From Brachybacterium endophyticum (GTDB lineage Bacteria > Actinomycetota > Actinomycetes > Actinomycetales > Dermabacteraceae): DNA of 64,000 nucleotides. Under the pieces are notes generated by a model that was not told the origin of the DNA, made no database searches, and worked only from the letters and a program-made list of their open reading frames with translations. Numbering within the stretch: position 1 is the first letter of the stretch; each line of letters starts with the position of its first letter. The position numbers were made by a program, and so were the translations under genes. The DNA lies in assembly GCF_003130585.1 (NCBI RefSeq), contig NZ_QFKX01000006.1:124001-188000 (forward strand), given 5' to 3'. This document shows positions 18,865-28,195 of this stretch, in pieces.

Positions 18865-19317
18865 TCAGTCCAGCATCCGCCCGTCGATGTAGACCCAGCC
18901 CGGATGCTCCGCGATCCGGCGGAAGCGCGAGCGCTCGTGCATCCGCATCTTCCCCTGCGAGCCCCGGGCGATCGCCACGAACTCGACGACGCCCGTGCGG
19001 TCGCCCGGTCCTCCGGCCTCGGTGTCCAGGATCGCCAGGCGTCGCCAGGCGAGGTCGTCGTCGAGCGAGGCGCTGAGCTCGCGCCGCGTGGGCCGGTACC
19101 CCGGGTCCCAGCTCGCCAGGAGGTGCTCCGGGTCGCGCAGCGCGAAGGCGGTGAAGCGCGAGCGCATCAGCTCCTCGGCCGTCTCGGCCTCCCGGGAGCC
19201 CACCAGGATCGGCCGGCAGCACACCTCGAGCACCGCTCCGCTGCCGCAGGGGCAGAGGGCAGGGTCGGGTGACGGGTCGGATCCGTCGGCGGCGGCCGCG
19301 GGCATGTCCGTGTCCAT
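18865..19317 (-). CDS. YchJ-family SEC-C motif protein
   Basis: 150 aa. The N-terminal zinc-type motif CPCGSGAVLEVCC matches SEC-C; the body has ELMRSRFTAFALRDPEHLL and YDxxFR-like RSRFRR, as in the UPF0225 family. Function unknown. A second in-frame ATG four codons later (19305) is also possible. Confidence 0.85.
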   Translation of the reverse strand: MDTDMPAAAADGSDPSPDPALCPCGSGAVLEVCCRPILVGSREAETAEELMRSRFTAFALRDPEHLLASWDPGYRPTRRELSASLDDDLAWRRLAILDTEAGGPGDRTGVVEFVAIARGSQGKMRMHERSRFRRIAEHPGWVYIDGRMLD

Positions 19318-19395
19318 GCCCCCAGTATCCCGCCTCGCGACCGCACGCCCTCGAGGCCTCCGGGCGATCAAGGTCCCTCTGCGAGGATGCGGTGC

Positions 19396-19812
19396 ATGGC
19401 ACGACCGACACCCCTCCCAGGACTCCTCCACGAACCGCCGACCGTCCAGGAGTACGTGGACCTGCGGCTCTGCTCCGGGCTCACGCCCCGCACCGCGCAG
19501 CAGGCGGCGCCCGCGGTCACCGGCAGCTGGGCGTGGGCCGTCGTGCGTGGGGAGGGTGGGGCCCTGCTCGCGATGGGTCGGGTGATCGGCGACGGCGGCT
19601 GATACTTCCACATCGCCGACATGGCGACCCGTCCCGAGCACCAGGGCCGCGGATTCGGGCGGATGGTCCTCGAGGACCTGGTGGCCCGCATCCGCGCGGC
19701 GGCGCCGCCGGATCCCTTCATCTCCCTGATCGCCGACCCTCCCGGCCGCAGGCTCTACGAGTCCGTGGGGTTCGTCGATGCCGCGCCGTCGATCGGCATG
19801 CGCCTCCCGTGA
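19396..19812 (+). pseudogene. GNAT acetyltransferase broken by one in-frame TGA
   Basis: A single reading frame gives a full-length ~138-residue GNAT protein except for one TGA at 19600-19602. The order is ARPTPLPGLLHEPPTVQEY, then RVIGDGG-stop-YFHIADMATRPEHQGRGFG. Homologues normally have Trp at that place (GDGGWYFHI), so TGG to TGA is the simplest explanation. The acetyl-CoA loop (HQGRGFGRMV) and the C-terminus (LYESVGFVDAAPSIGM) are intact. Either a recent nonsense mutation, a sequencing error, or a readthrough case; frame preservation argues it is recent. Confidence 0.82.
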
Positions 19813-19847
19813 TGACCGCGCCCCCGGCTTCGCCGTAGTCTTCGGGC

Positions 19848-20432
19848 ATGAAGCCCTTCGCCGTGGACCCGGACGATCCGCGCTCCCACCACGAGCGCAT
19901 GGTGGCCGGTGACTGGTACATCGCCGAGGACCCCGAGATCCAGCGCGCGTACCGTCTCGCGCTGCGGGTGACGGCCCGCTTCAACGACATCTACGCGCAG
20001 GCACCCGAGGCCTCGCAGGGCGTCCTGGCCCCGCTGCTCGGGGAGCTCGGGGAGGGCGCCCACGTCCGAGCGCCCCTGCGCGTGGACTACGGGAGCCGGC
20101 TGTTCATCGGCGAGGGCACGTTCGTGAACTTCGGGCTCGTCGCCCTGGACGTCGTCGACGTCCGCATCGGCGCCCGCTGCCAGCTGGGACCGAACATCCA
20201 GCTGCTCACCGCGGTCCATCCCCTCGAAGCGGACCCGCGCGGTGAGGGCTGGGAAGCCGCCGAGCCGATCACCATCGGGGACGACGTCTGGCTGGGCGGC
20301 GGCGTCATCGTCTGCCCCGGCGTCACCATCGGTGCGCGCAGCGTGATCGGGGCGGGCAGCGTCGTCACCTCCGACGTCCCGGCCGATTCGCTCGCCGTCG
20401 GCAGTCCGGCCCGGGTGATCCGAGAGCTCTGA
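19848..20432 (+). CDS. Sugar O-acetyltransferase (maltose/galactoside acetyltransferase type)
   Basis: 194 aa left-handed beta-helix enzyme. The N-terminal domain has MVAGDWYIAEDPEI and a hexapeptide-repeat region with RVDYGSRLFIGEGTFVNF, LLTAVHPLE with the catalytic His, and VWLGGGVIVCPGVTIG. It transfers acetyl from acetyl-CoA to a sugar hydroxyl. ATG follows GTAGTCT, so the transcript is near-leaderless. Confidence 0.93.
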   Translation: MKPFAVDPDDPRSHHERMVAGDWYIAEDPEIQRAYRLALRVTARFNDIYAQAPEASQGVLAPLLGELGEGAHVRAPLRVDYGSRLFIGEGTFVNFGLVALDVVDVRIGARCQLGPNIQLLTAVHPLEADPRGEGWEAAEPITIGDDVWLGGGVIVCPGVTIGARSVIGAGSVVTSDVPADSLAVGSPARVIREL

Positions 20433-20586
20433 GGGCGCTCCGCTCCGGGCCGCCGGCCGCGCCGTCGTGGGACCGCGCACGTCGCGACGCGGACGCGGCG
20501 CGCTCGCGCACGCGGGCCCCCGCATCCCAGTACCCTCGAGACGATGCCGGCACGCACCGGCGATCCGTCCCCATCGAAGGAGCACC

Positions 20587-21345
20587 ATGTCATCCCTTGC
20601 AGGCAAGACCGCCGTCGTCACCGGGTCCTCGCGCGGCGTCGGCGCCGACACCGCGAAGCTGCTCGCCGCCGAGGGTGCCAACGTGGTCGTGAACTACCGC
20701 CAGAAGGCCCCGCGCGCGAACAAGGTCGTGAAGGAGATCGAGGAGGCCGGCGGCCATGCGATCGCCGTCGGCGCCGATCTCACCGACCCGCAGTCGGTGC
20801 GCGGGATGATGCAGGCCGCGGTGGACACCTTCGGCGGGCTGGACATCCTGGTGCTGAACGCCTCGGGCGGCATGGAGGCCGACCTCGGCGAGGACTACGC
20901 GATGCGTCTGAACCGCGACGCCCAGCTGGATGCGCTGCGCGCCGGTACCGAGCTGATGGGCGAGGGCGGCCGGGTGGTCTTCGTGACCAGCCACCAGGCG
21001 CACTTCATCCGCGAGGTCGAGACCATGGCCCAGTACGAGCAGGTCGCCCTGTCCAAGCGCGCCGGCGAGGACGCGATCACCGAGCAGATCCCCGCGTTGT
21101 CCTCTCGCGGCATCAGCCTCGTGGTGGTCTCCGGCGACATGATCGAGGGCACCGTCACCGCGACGCTGCTGAACCGCGCGGAGCCGGGCGCCCTCGATGC
21201 CCGCCGTGAGGCCGCCGGGAAGCTCTACTCGGTCGCCGAGTTCGCGGCGGAGGTCGCCGCCATGGCCACGGCCGACGTCGAGACCGGGCACGTCGAGCTC
21301 GTCGGCGGCGCCGAGGACTTCCTCGCGCAGTCCTCCGATTCCTGA
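20587..21345 (+). CDS. SDR family oxidoreductase
   Basis: 252 aa. Rossmann motif VTGSSRGVG at the N-terminus and LVLNASGG in place of NNAG. The usual YxxxK is replaced by a spaced Y-E-Q-V-A-L-S-K arrangement, so catalysis needs checking. ATG 20587 follows GAAGGAG. Substrate unknown. Confidence 0.88.
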   Translation: MSSLAGKTAVVTGSSRGVGADTAKLLAAEGANVVVNYRQKAPRANKVVKEIEEAGGHAIAVGADLTDPQSVRGMMQAAVDTFGGLDILVLNASGGMEADLGEDYAMRLNRDAQLDALRAGTELMGEGGRVVFVTSHQAHFIREVETMAQYEQVALSKRAGEDAITEQIPALSSRGISLVVVSGDMIEGTVTATLLNRAEPGALDARREAAGKLYSVAEFAAEVAAMATADVETGHVELVGGAEDFLAQSSDS

Positions 21346-21496
21346 GCGGGGACCCGTCACGCCCTCCTCGAAGCGTCATCCCGCAGCCGGCCCCCGCGGC
21401 GAGGGCTCGGCGACGCGCGCGCCCGACGGCGGCGCGCCCGGCGCCGCGACCACCACGGGACCGGGGGAGGGGCGCGGTCACGCACCGCTGCCCTTC

Positions 21497-22168
21497 TTGC
21501 GCACCCTCGCTCTGGTAGCCGTCGTCCTGGTGATGGTCTGGCTCGCGCTCACCGTGCGGCTGCCCTCCCTGGACGTCCTGCAGGCGCGCATCGAGGCCTA
21601 CGGATGGGCGGCCTCGCTGGTCTTCCTCGGCCTGTACGCCGCCGTCGCGCTCACCCCGATCCCGGTCACGATCATGGCGGTCGCGGCGGGCATGCTGTTC
21701 GGGGTCCCCGAGGGGGCCGCGCTCTCGATCATCGGCGTGATGATCGGCTGCTGGGGAGGGTACTGGCTCGCGCGGGCGCTGGGCAGCGACGTCGTCGGCC
21801 GGGTCCTGGGACGCCACGCCGAGACCGTCGGCAGCCGCCTGGAGAACGGCGGCTTCGCTGCCGTGTTCCTGCTGCGGGTGATGCCCGGACTGCCCTACTG
21901 GCCGGTCAACTACGGGGCCGGGGCCTTCGGGATCACCCAGCGGGAGTTCCTGATCGCCTCGTTCGTCGCGTGCATCCCCGGCCAGCTCTCGCTGGTCGCG
22001 ATCGGTGCCTTCCTCACCGATCCCGGTGTGCTGACCGGTATCGTCCTCGCGGCGTCGTGGGCGGTGGTGATCGTGCTGACGGTCTGGGGATACCGGGCCT
22101 TCCGCGGCACCTCCCGCCGGCCGCTGCCCGGCGACCGCGAACGTCGGGACGGACGCGACCGGGACTGA
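21497..22168 (+). CDS. TVP38/TMEM64 (DedA-like) membrane protein
   Basis: About 223 aa if it starts at TTG 21497. Five or six hydrophobic segments, with the family signature FGVPEGAALSIIGVMIGCWGGYWLARALG and GGFAAVFLLRVMPGLPYWPVNYGAGAFGI. The frame is open to ATG 21197, but the extra residues look like a shadow of the upstream SDR gene, and no ATG or GTG lies between the SDR stop and the first helix, so the start is uncertain. Family members are SNARE-associated/VTT proteins linked to lipid flipping. Confidence 0.82.
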   Translation: MRTLALVAVVLVMVWLALTVRLPSLDVLQARIEAYGWAASLVFLGLYAAVALTPIPVTIMAVAAGMLFGVPEGAALSIIGVMIGCWGGYWLARALGSDVVGRVLGRHAETVGSRLENGGFAAVFLLRVMPGLPYWPVNYGAGAFGITQREFLIASFVACIPGQLSLVAIGAFLTDPGVLTGIVLAASWAVVIVLTVWGYRAFRGTSRRPLPGDRERRDGRDRD

Positions 22169-22196
22169 CGGGGAGCACGGACCCGGTCAGCGGGCC

Positions 22197-22997
22197 TCAG
22201 ATCGTGGCGACGGACCCCGCGTCCACGCGGTAGTTGGAGCCGTTGACGAACGAGGCCCGGTCCGAGCAGAGGAAGGTCACGACGGCCGCGACCTCCTCGG
22301 GGTCGCCGCGGCGCCCCAGCTCCATGTAGGGGCGTTCGATCTCGAGGAAGGACTCGACGGCCTCGTCGAAGCCGTGGCCGCGCTGTTCGGCGCGACCCTG
22401 CATCATCGCGTCGGTCATGGGCGTGTGGATGAACGCGGGGGAGACGGCGTTGACCAGCAGCCCCTCCTTCGCGTACGAGCGCGAGAGCCCCTTGGACAGC
22501 GCCAGCACGCCGGCCTTGGCGGCGCAGTAGGGCAGCTCGTCGTCGTAGGGCTGCACACCGTCCTCGGAGGCCAGGTAGACGATCCTGCCCCAGCCTCCCG
22601 TGCGCAGCGAGGGCAGGAACTCCCTGGTGACGCGCACGGCCCCGAGCAGGTCGACCTCCAGGGTGTGCGTCCAGCCCTCGTCGTCGATCTCGTGGAAGAG
22701 CCCCTTGGCCCCGGTGATCCCGGCGCAGTGCACCAGGATGTCGATGTCCCCCACCGCCTCGCGCACCACGCCGCCGAGCTCGGAGAGCTCCTCGACGCTG
22801 GTGACGTCCGCCGGGTGGTGGAACAGACGCCCGGCGGGGGCCTCGAGGCGACCGGCGGCCTCCTCGAGCTCGTCGCCGGCGGCGTCGGTGAGGAACACCG
22901 TGGCGCCCTCGGCGATCAGCTGCTTCGCGGTGTGCCACCCGATCCCGGAGTCGGCCCCGGTGATCAGCGCGGTGCGGCCCTGCAGTCCGAGATCCAT
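22197..22997 (-). CDS. SDR family oxidoreductase
   Basis: 266 aa. TGADSGIGWHTAK cofactor loop, HCAGITG, Ser in YLASEDGV and catalytic YCAAK. A typical classical SDR, complete. It starts one base after the stop of the flavin reductase gene, so the two are one operon. Substrate unknown. Confidence 0.92.
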   Translation of the reverse strand: MDLGLQGRTALITGADSGIGWHTAKQLIAEGATVFLTDAAGDELEEAAGRLEAPAGRLFHHPADVTSVEELSELGGVVREAVGDIDILVHCAGITGAKGLFHEIDDEGWTHTLEVDLLGAVRVTREFLPSLRTGGWGRIVYLASEDGVQPYDDELPYCAAKAGVLALSKGLSRSYAKEGLLVNAVSPAFIHTPMTDAMMQGRAEQRGHGFDEAVESFLEIERPYMELGRRGDPEEVAAVVTFLCSDRASFVNGSNYRVDAGSVATI

Positions 22998-22998
22998 G

Positions 22999-24183
22999 TC
23001 AGCGGATCCTCTCGTCGAGCTGGTCGGGATCGGTGGGGGCGTCGGCCAGCACCTGGCGGGCGCTGTCCCGCGCTCCGTCCACGTTCCACAGCAGCACGCC
23101 GACGGGGCGCTTCTGCTCATCGAGGTAGTAGACGACCACGCGGTCCTCGCCGAGGTCCACCTGGCGCGTGCGCAGCCCGCCGTCGAGACGGCCGATGGCC
23201 TCCCAGTGCAGATCGAAGAGCTGCGAGTAGAAGTACGGCGTGTGGTCGTAGGGCGCGTCGTCCCCGGCCATCGAGAGCCCCGCGGCGCGGCCAGACTCCC
23301 GGGCATGGTCGACGTGCTCGACGCGGGTCCGCCCGAGGATCGCATCGGGGTACTCGACGATGTCCCCGGCGGCCCAGATCGCGGGGTCGTCCGTGCGCAG
23401 TCGCGCGTCGACGACCACGCCCTCGGTGACCTCGAGGCCGGCGGCCGCGGCCAGGTCCACGCGGGGCGTCGCCCCCAGGCCGACGACCACCGTGTCCGTC
23501 TCCAGGGTGCTGCCGTCCTCGAGCGAGACCTCGAGGGTCCCGTCGTCGCGACGCCGGGCCGCCGTGGCGCGCCGGCCGGGCACCAGGTGGACCCCGGCCT
23601 CCTCGAACAGCTGCTGGTGGCGCTCGGCCAGACGCCGGGGGAAGAGCCCGCCGCCCAGGATCTCCTGGGGGAAGACGAGCGTGGTGTCCACGCCGTTCTG
23701 CACGAGGGCGGCGGCGAGCTCCGACCCGATGTACCCGCCCCCGAGGACGACGGCGCAGGAGCCCTTCCCTGCGAGCTCGCGGAGCCGGCGGTAGTCGGCG
23801 AAGTCGCGGAACACGATGACGGAATCGTCCTCGCTGCCGGGGATCCCCTGCGGTTCGGAGCCGGTGGCGAGCAGGAGCTTGCCGTAGCCGACCCGGGAGC
23901 CGTCGGCGAGGACGACCTCGTGGGCGTCGCGGTCGATCCGCTCGACGCGGGTCTCGAGCCGGAGGTCCGCGCCGGTGTCCTCGGCGGTGCCGAGCGGGAC
24001 CTGGTCCTCGTCGAACGACGGGTCGGTCCACAGCTTCTTGCTGAGCGCAGGTCGCGTGTAGGGGCCATCGACGTCCGTGCTGAGGATGCCGATCGTCCCG
24101 TCGGCATCGAGCTCCCGGATCGCGCGGGACGCGTCGTCGCTCACCTGCCCGCCGCCCAGGATCAGGTAGTCGTACGAGGTCAT
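22999..24183 (-). CDS. NAD(P)/FAD-dependent oxidoreductase (ferredoxin-reductase-like)
   Basis: 394 aa. FAD-binding YLILGGGQVSDDASRAI, ATGSEPQGIPG, second nucleotide loop VVLGGGYIGSELAAAL, and IWAAGDIVEYP. The C-terminal domain is reductase-like (YYLDEQKRPVGVLLWNV). Resembles rubredoxin/putidaredoxin reductases. It is divergent from the P450 gene and might supply electrons, but CYP152-type P450s use peroxide, so the link is only positional. Confidence 0.9.
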   Translation of the reverse strand: MTSYDYLILGGGQVSDDASRAIRELDADGTIGILSTDVDGPYTRPALSKKLWTDPSFDEDQVPLGTAEDTGADLRLETRVERIDRDAHEVVLADGSRVGYGKLLLATGSEPQGIPGSEDDSVIVFRDFADYRRLRELAGKGSCAVVLGGGYIGSELAAALVQNGVDTTLVFPQEILGGGLFPRRLAERHQQLFEEAGVHLVPGRRATAARRRDDGTLEVSLEDGSTLETDTVVVGLGATPRVDLAAAAGLEVTEGVVVDARLRTDDPAIWAAGDIVEYPDAILGRTRVEHVDHARESGRAAGLSMAGDDAPYDHTPYFYSQLFDLHWEAIGRLDGGLRTRQVDLGEDRVVVYYLDEQKRPVGVLLWNVDGARDSARQVLADAPTDPDQLDERIR

Positions 24184-24321
24184 GCCGATCACGCTCGCTC
24201 TCACGGTGTGCAGGAGATGATGTGGGATCGTCACCATACGGCGGGCCGGCACCCTTGGCCAGGATCACGGGCGGGATGCTCGTCTGCCCCAGAGGGACAG
24301 CGACCGCGCGGTAGCGATTCA

Positions 24322-24377
24322 TTGTGCGCGGCCCTGCCGGCGGGATAGCGTGGCGCCAACGGTGTGGCGGGCGCCAC
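24322..24377 (+). promoter_or_regulatory. P450 promoter with overlapping inverted repeat
   Basis: TTGTGC (24322-24327) and TAGCGT (24346-24351) with an 18-base spacer form a plausible promoter. A perfect 8-bp inverted repeat GTGGCGCC/GGCGCCAC (24350-24357 and 24370-24377) overlaps the likely start point, a good place for a repressor. The binding protein is unknown. Confidence 0.45.
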
Positions 24378-24453
24378 AGAGGGCGCGCGGCCCTCGTCCG
24401 GGCCCACCGGAGCAGATCCGCCGACCACGGACGATCGGCGACAGGGGGCGGCC

Positions 24454-25710
24454 ATGAGGACCTTGCAGGACGACACCCTCCGATTCCTGAGAGAGGGCTA
24501 CACCTTCATCTCGGCGCGATGCGACGAGCTGGAGACGGACCTCTTCACGACGCGGCTCGGCCTGCGCCGGGTGACCTGCGTCCGTGGTGCCGAGGCCGCG
24601 CGGATGTTCTACGACGGCGGTGACATCACCCGTGCCGGCGCCGTCCCCTCGACGACACAGCACCTGCTCCAGGACGTCGGCTCCGTGCAAGGACTCGAGG
24701 GCGAGGCCCACCGCACGCGCAAGGCGCTCTTCCTCTCGGTGCTCGGGCCGGACCAACAGGCTCGGCTCGCCGAGATCCTCGGCAGGGAGTGGAACCGTTC
24801 CTGGCAGCGCGCGGGGGAGTCGGTGGTGCGCCTCGAGGACGTGATGGCCCGGATCCTGACCCGCACCGCCTGCAGCTGGGCGGGCGTGCCCTCGGGGATG
24901 GTGGATGCGCCGGTGCTGACGGACCAGCTCCGATCGATGGTCGACCATGCGGGGTCGTTCGGGCCCGCGGGGTGGGCCGCGAGGGTGCGCCGCCGCAGCG
25001 CCGAGGCGTGGGCCGAGTCCGTGATCGAACATCACCGCGCCCTCGGTCCTGTGCCCGACGAGCACACCGCGCTGGGCGGCCTGCTGCGTCACCGGGACGC
25101 CGACGGCTCGGCACTGTCCGCCCGCGTGGCCGCCGTGGAGCTGCTGAACGTCCTGCGACCCCTCGTCGCGGTCACCCGCTTCGTCCTGTTCGCGCAGGTG
25201 GCGCTCGCGCGTGCTCCGCAATGGCGGGAGCGGATCGCCGAGGGGCCGAGCGAGGACGTCGTGGGCTTCGCCCAGGAGGTCCGCCGCTTCTTCCCGTTCT
25301 TCCCCGCGGTCCCGGGCCGCGTCAGCTCCCCCTTCCGCTGGGAGGGCCACGACTTCCTCGCGGGCGAGCGCGTGGTCCTGGACCTCTACGGGACCGACCA
25401 CGACGCCCGGATCTGGGATTCCCCGGAGAGCTTCCGGCCCGAGAGGTTCCGGGACTGGGAGTGGGAGCGCCACCCCTATTCGCTCGTCCCCCAGGGAGCG
25501 GGGGACGTCCGCACCGGCCACAGGTGCCCGGGCGAGTGGGCGACGCTCACGGTGCTCCGCGAGACGGTCCGACGGCTCTCCCGCGAGAACTTCGACCTGC
25601 CCGCGCAGGACCTCACGATCCCCCTGGACCGGATGCCCACGCGTCCCCGCAGCGGGGTGCTGGTGAGGCGCCGGGAGAACGGGGCAGGGTACGCCGCTGA
25701 CGGGCGGTAG
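24454..25710 (+). CDS. Cytochrome P450, CYP152-like fatty acid peroxygenase
   Basis: 418 aa, the usual CYP152 length. Heme-ligand Cys358 lies in GHRCPGEW, and the substrate-carboxylate motif NVLRPLVAV has Arg235-Pro236 in place of the usual acid-alcohol pair. VPQGAGDVRTGHRCPGEWATL matches P450BSbeta-type enzymes. These hydroxylate or decarboxylate fatty acids with hydrogen peroxide and need no redox partner. Other hallmarks: EVRRFFPFFPAVPGRVS. ATG 24454 gives the expected N-terminus TLQDDTLRFLREGYTF. Function is a family inference. Confidence 0.9.
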   Translation: MRTLQDDTLRFLREGYTFISARCDELETDLFTTRLGLRRVTCVRGAEAARMFYDGGDITRAGAVPSTTQHLLQDVGSVQGLEGEAHRTRKALFLSVLGPDQQARLAEILGREWNRSWQRAGESVVRLEDVMARILTRTACSWAGVPSGMVDAPVLTDQLRSMVDHAGSFGPAGWAARVRRRSAEAWAESVIEHHRALGPVPDEHTALGGLLRHRDADGSALSARVAAVELLNVLRPLVAVTRFVLFAQVALARAPQWRERIAEGPSEDVVGFAQEVRRFFPFFPAVPGRVSSPFRWEGHDFLAGERVVLDLYGTDHDARIWDSPESFRPERFRDWEWERHPYSLVPQGAGDVRTGHRCPGEWATLTVLRETVRRLSRENFDLPAQDLTIPLDRMPTRPRSGVLVRRRENGAGYAADGR

Positions 25711-25832
25711 GCCACCAGGGCGTCCGGGCACCCGGTCCTCCCCATACAGTGGCGACGTCGGTGATCGCCACCCCTGCCACCCGGCTCCGAGGAGTCCTCG
25801 CGTGGCAGCTCGTCGAAGAGGAGAGCACGAGA

Positions 25833-27017
25833 ATGAGAGCACTGACCTGGCAGGCGCCCGGACGGGTCTCGGTCGAGACCGTCCCCGACCCCCGTATCGA
25901 GCAGCCCACCGATGCGATCGTCCGGATCACGTCCACGGCGATCTGCGGCTCGGACCTGCATCTGTACGAAGCACTCGGCCCCTACATGGCACCCGGCGAC
26001 GTCGTCGGGCACGAGCCCATGGGCATCGTCGTGGAGACCGGCAGCGAGGTCACGCACGTCTCCGAGGGCGACAGGGTCGTGGTGCCCTTCAACATCTCCT
26101 GCGGCACCTGCGCGATGTGCTCCCAGGGCCTGCAGTCCCAGTGCGAGACCACGCAGGTCAGGGAGCACGGATCCGGGGCCGCGCTGCTCGGGTTCTCCGC
26201 GCTCTACGGCAGTCTTCCCGGAGGACAGGCGGAGTTCCTGCGCGTCCCCCACGCGGATCACGGCCTGATCCCGGTGGGGTCGGACCTGGCCGACGAGCGC
26301 TACCTCTTCCTCTCCGACATCCTGCCGACCGCCTGGCAGGGCGTGCGCTACGCCGACATCCCCCGCGGTGGCAGCGTCGCCGTGCTGGGACTCGGACCGG
26401 TCGGTCAGTTCGCGGCCCGCATCGCGGCGCGGGAGGGCGCCAGGGTCTTCGGCGTCGATCCCGTACCGGAGCGCCGTGCACTGGCCGAGCGCTGGGGGAT
26501 CGAGGCCTTCCCCCAGGGCGAGGAGGCGCACCAGCAGATCCTCGACGCCACCGAGGGACGGGGCCCGGACGCCGTGATCGACGCCGTGGGCATGGAGGCG
26601 CACGGGAGTCCCGTGGCCGCGGTGGCGCAGAAGGTCGTGGGCCGCCTGCCCGACAAGCTGGGCAGGCCCCTGATGGAGCGCGCCGGCATCGACCGGCTCT
26701 CCGCGCTGCACGAGGCGATCGCTCTGGTGCGACGGGGCGGGACGATCTCGCTCAGCGGTGTGTACGGAGGGACAGCGAGCCCCATGCCTCTGCTGACGAT
26801 GTTCGACAAGCAGATCCAGCTCCGCATGGGACAGTGCAACGTCCGGTCCTGGACCGAGGATCTGCTGCCGCTAGTGGAGGACACGTCGGACCCGCTCGGC
26901 ACGGGCGATCTGGTGACCCATCACCTGCCGCTCGAGGAGGGTCCGGCGGCGTACGAGATGTTCCGGAGCAAGAACGACAACTGCATCAAGGTCGTGCTGG
27001 AACCGGGGCGTGCCTGA
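25833..27017 (+). CDS. Zinc-dependent alcohol dehydrogenase
   Basis: 394 aa. Catalytic zinc ligands Cys38 and His60-Glu61; structural zinc set Cys90, Cys93, Cys96, Cys104; cofactor loop GLGPVG at 186-191. Similar to glutathione-independent formaldehyde dehydrogenase-like and Zn-ADH proteins with the ISCGTCAMC segment. ATG preceded by GAGGAG further upstream. It lies downstream of the P450 gene with a ~120-base gap, so it may be separately transcribed. Substrate unknown. Confidence 0.91.
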   Translation: MRALTWQAPGRVSVETVPDPRIEQPTDAIVRITSTAICGSDLHLYEALGPYMAPGDVVGHEPMGIVVETGSEVTHVSEGDRVVVPFNISCGTCAMCSQGLQSQCETTQVREHGSGAALLGFSALYGSLPGGQAEFLRVPHADHGLIPVGSDLADERYLFLSDILPTAWQGVRYADIPRGGSVAVLGLGPVGQFAARIAAREGARVFGVDPVPERRALAERWGIEAFPQGEEAHQQILDATEGRGPDAVIDAVGMEAHGSPVAAVAQKVVGRLPDKLGRPLMERAGIDRLSALHEAIALVRRGGTISLSGVYGGTASPMPLLTMFDKQIQLRMGQCNVRSWTEDLLPLVEDTSDPLGTGDLVTHHLPLEEGPAAYEMFRSKNDNCIKVVLEPGRA

Positions 27018-27035
27018 CCCGGGCCATCCACGGCC

Positions 27036-27075
27036 GGGCCCCGTCCCGGCGTGGCAGGGAGCCGGGACGGGGCCC
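27036..27075. terminator. Bidirectional terminator between convergent genes
   Basis: A perfect 15-bp inverted repeat (GGGCCCCGTCCCGGC / GCCGGGACGGGGCCC) with a 10-nt loop, between the alcohol dehydrogenase and the converging OYE gene. Confidence 0.8.
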
Positions 27076-27094
27076 TGGGGTCGGGCGCGGCGAT

Positions 27095-28195
27095 TCAGCC
27101 GGCGAGCACGCGCTGGCGGTAGGCCCGCCGGTAGGGGGCGGGGATCGGAGCATCCTGCACGTTCAGGGCGAGCGCGGCGCGGATCGCGAAGCTCGGATCG
27201 CGCAGGAACTCTCGCCCGACCAGCACCACGTCCGCGAGGCCCGTGGCGGTGATCTGCTCGGCCTGGCGCGGTTCGTCGATCATGCCCACGGCCGAGACCG
27301 GGATGCCGGCGCCCTGCTTCACGGCGGTCGCGAGCGGGGTCTGGTAGCCGGGGCCGACGGGGATCAGCGCATCGGGGCTGTTGCCACCCGAGGAGATGTC
27401 GACCATGTCCACACCGTGCTCCCGAAGCCAGCCCGCGAGCTGCACCGTGTCCTCGATCTGCACTCCGCCCTCGGCCCAGTCCGTCGCGGACAGGCGCACC
27501 AGCAGCGGCATCCCCTCGGGGAGCTCGGCCCGGACCGCGTCCACGATCCGCAGCAGCAGGCGGGCGCGGTTCTCCGCGGAGCCGCCGTACTGGTCCGTGC
27601 GCGAGTTGCTCAGCGGGGAGAGGAACTCGTGGATCAGGTAGCCGTGGGCGCCGTGGATCTCGATCATGTCCATGCCGGCCTCGACGGCGCGGCGCGCGGA
27701 GGCGACGAACGCCTCGACGACGCCGTCGATGGCGGCCTCGTCCAGGGCGAGCGGCTCGGCCAGATCACCGAAGGCCGTGGCCGACGGGCCGACGGTCTGC
27801 CAGCCGTCGTCCTCGACCGCGATCGAGGTGCCCGGCGCCCCGTTGCCCCATTCGCTGTAGGTCGAGGCCTTGCGGCCGGCGTGGGCGAGCTGGATGCCGA
27901 TCGCCGCACCCAGGGAGTGCACGAGGTCGACGATCCCGCCCAGGGCGTCGCGCTGGGCGTCGTTCCAGAGCCCGAGGTCCTGGGGGGAGATCCTGCCCTC
28001 GGGAGTGACCCCGGTGGCCTCGACGATCACCGCTCCGGCGCCGCCGCGCGCGAACGACCCGTAGTGCATCAGGTGCCACGGGGTGGGCACCCCGTCACCC
28101 TTCTCGACCATGTACTGGCACATCGGGGGGACCCACACGCGGTTGCGGACGGTCAGGTCGCGCAGGGTGATGGGCTGGAACAGGGTGCGGCTCAT
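27095..28195 (-). CDS. NADH:flavin oxidoreductase (Old Yellow Enzyme, YqjM-type)
   Basis: 366 aa. FMN-binding TIM barrel: NRVWVPPMCQYM at the start, QLAHAGRKAS, substrate His pair HGAHGYLIHEF, SPLSNSRTDQYGGS and VRLSATDW, as in the YqjM group. It reduces activated alkenes with NAD(P)H. ATG 28195 follows GAGGAGTAGCC. It is transcribed away from the TerC unit. Confidence 0.92.
   Translation of the reverse strand: MSRTLFQPITLRDLTVRNRVWVPPMCQYMVEKGDGVPTPWHLMHYGSFARGGAGAVIVEATGVTPEGRISPQDLGLWNDAQRDALGGIVDLVHSLGAAIGIQLAHAGRKASTYSEWGNGAPGTSIAVEDDGWQTVGPSATAFGDLAEPLALDEAAIDGVVEAFVASARRAVEAGMDMIEIHGAHGYLIHEFLSPLSNSRTDQYGGSAENRARLLLRIVDAVRAELPEGMPLLVRLSATDWAEGGVQIEDTVQLAGWLREHGVDMVDISSGGNSPDALIPVGPGYQTPLATAVKQGAGIPVSAVGMIDEPRQAEQITATGLADVVLVGREFLRDPSFAIRAALALNVQDAPIPAPYRRAYRQRVLAG

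Noticed and set aside
19600-19602. TGA as a selenocysteine codon
   Set aside because: The position is a Trp in related GNAT proteins and no selenocysteine hairpin or selenium genes are seen; a nonsense change is simpler.
21197-21496. Full extension of the TVP38 gene to ATG 21197
   Set aside because: The added segment is Ser/Arg/Pro-rich and overlaps 149 bases of the SDR gene in another frame, typical of a shadow.
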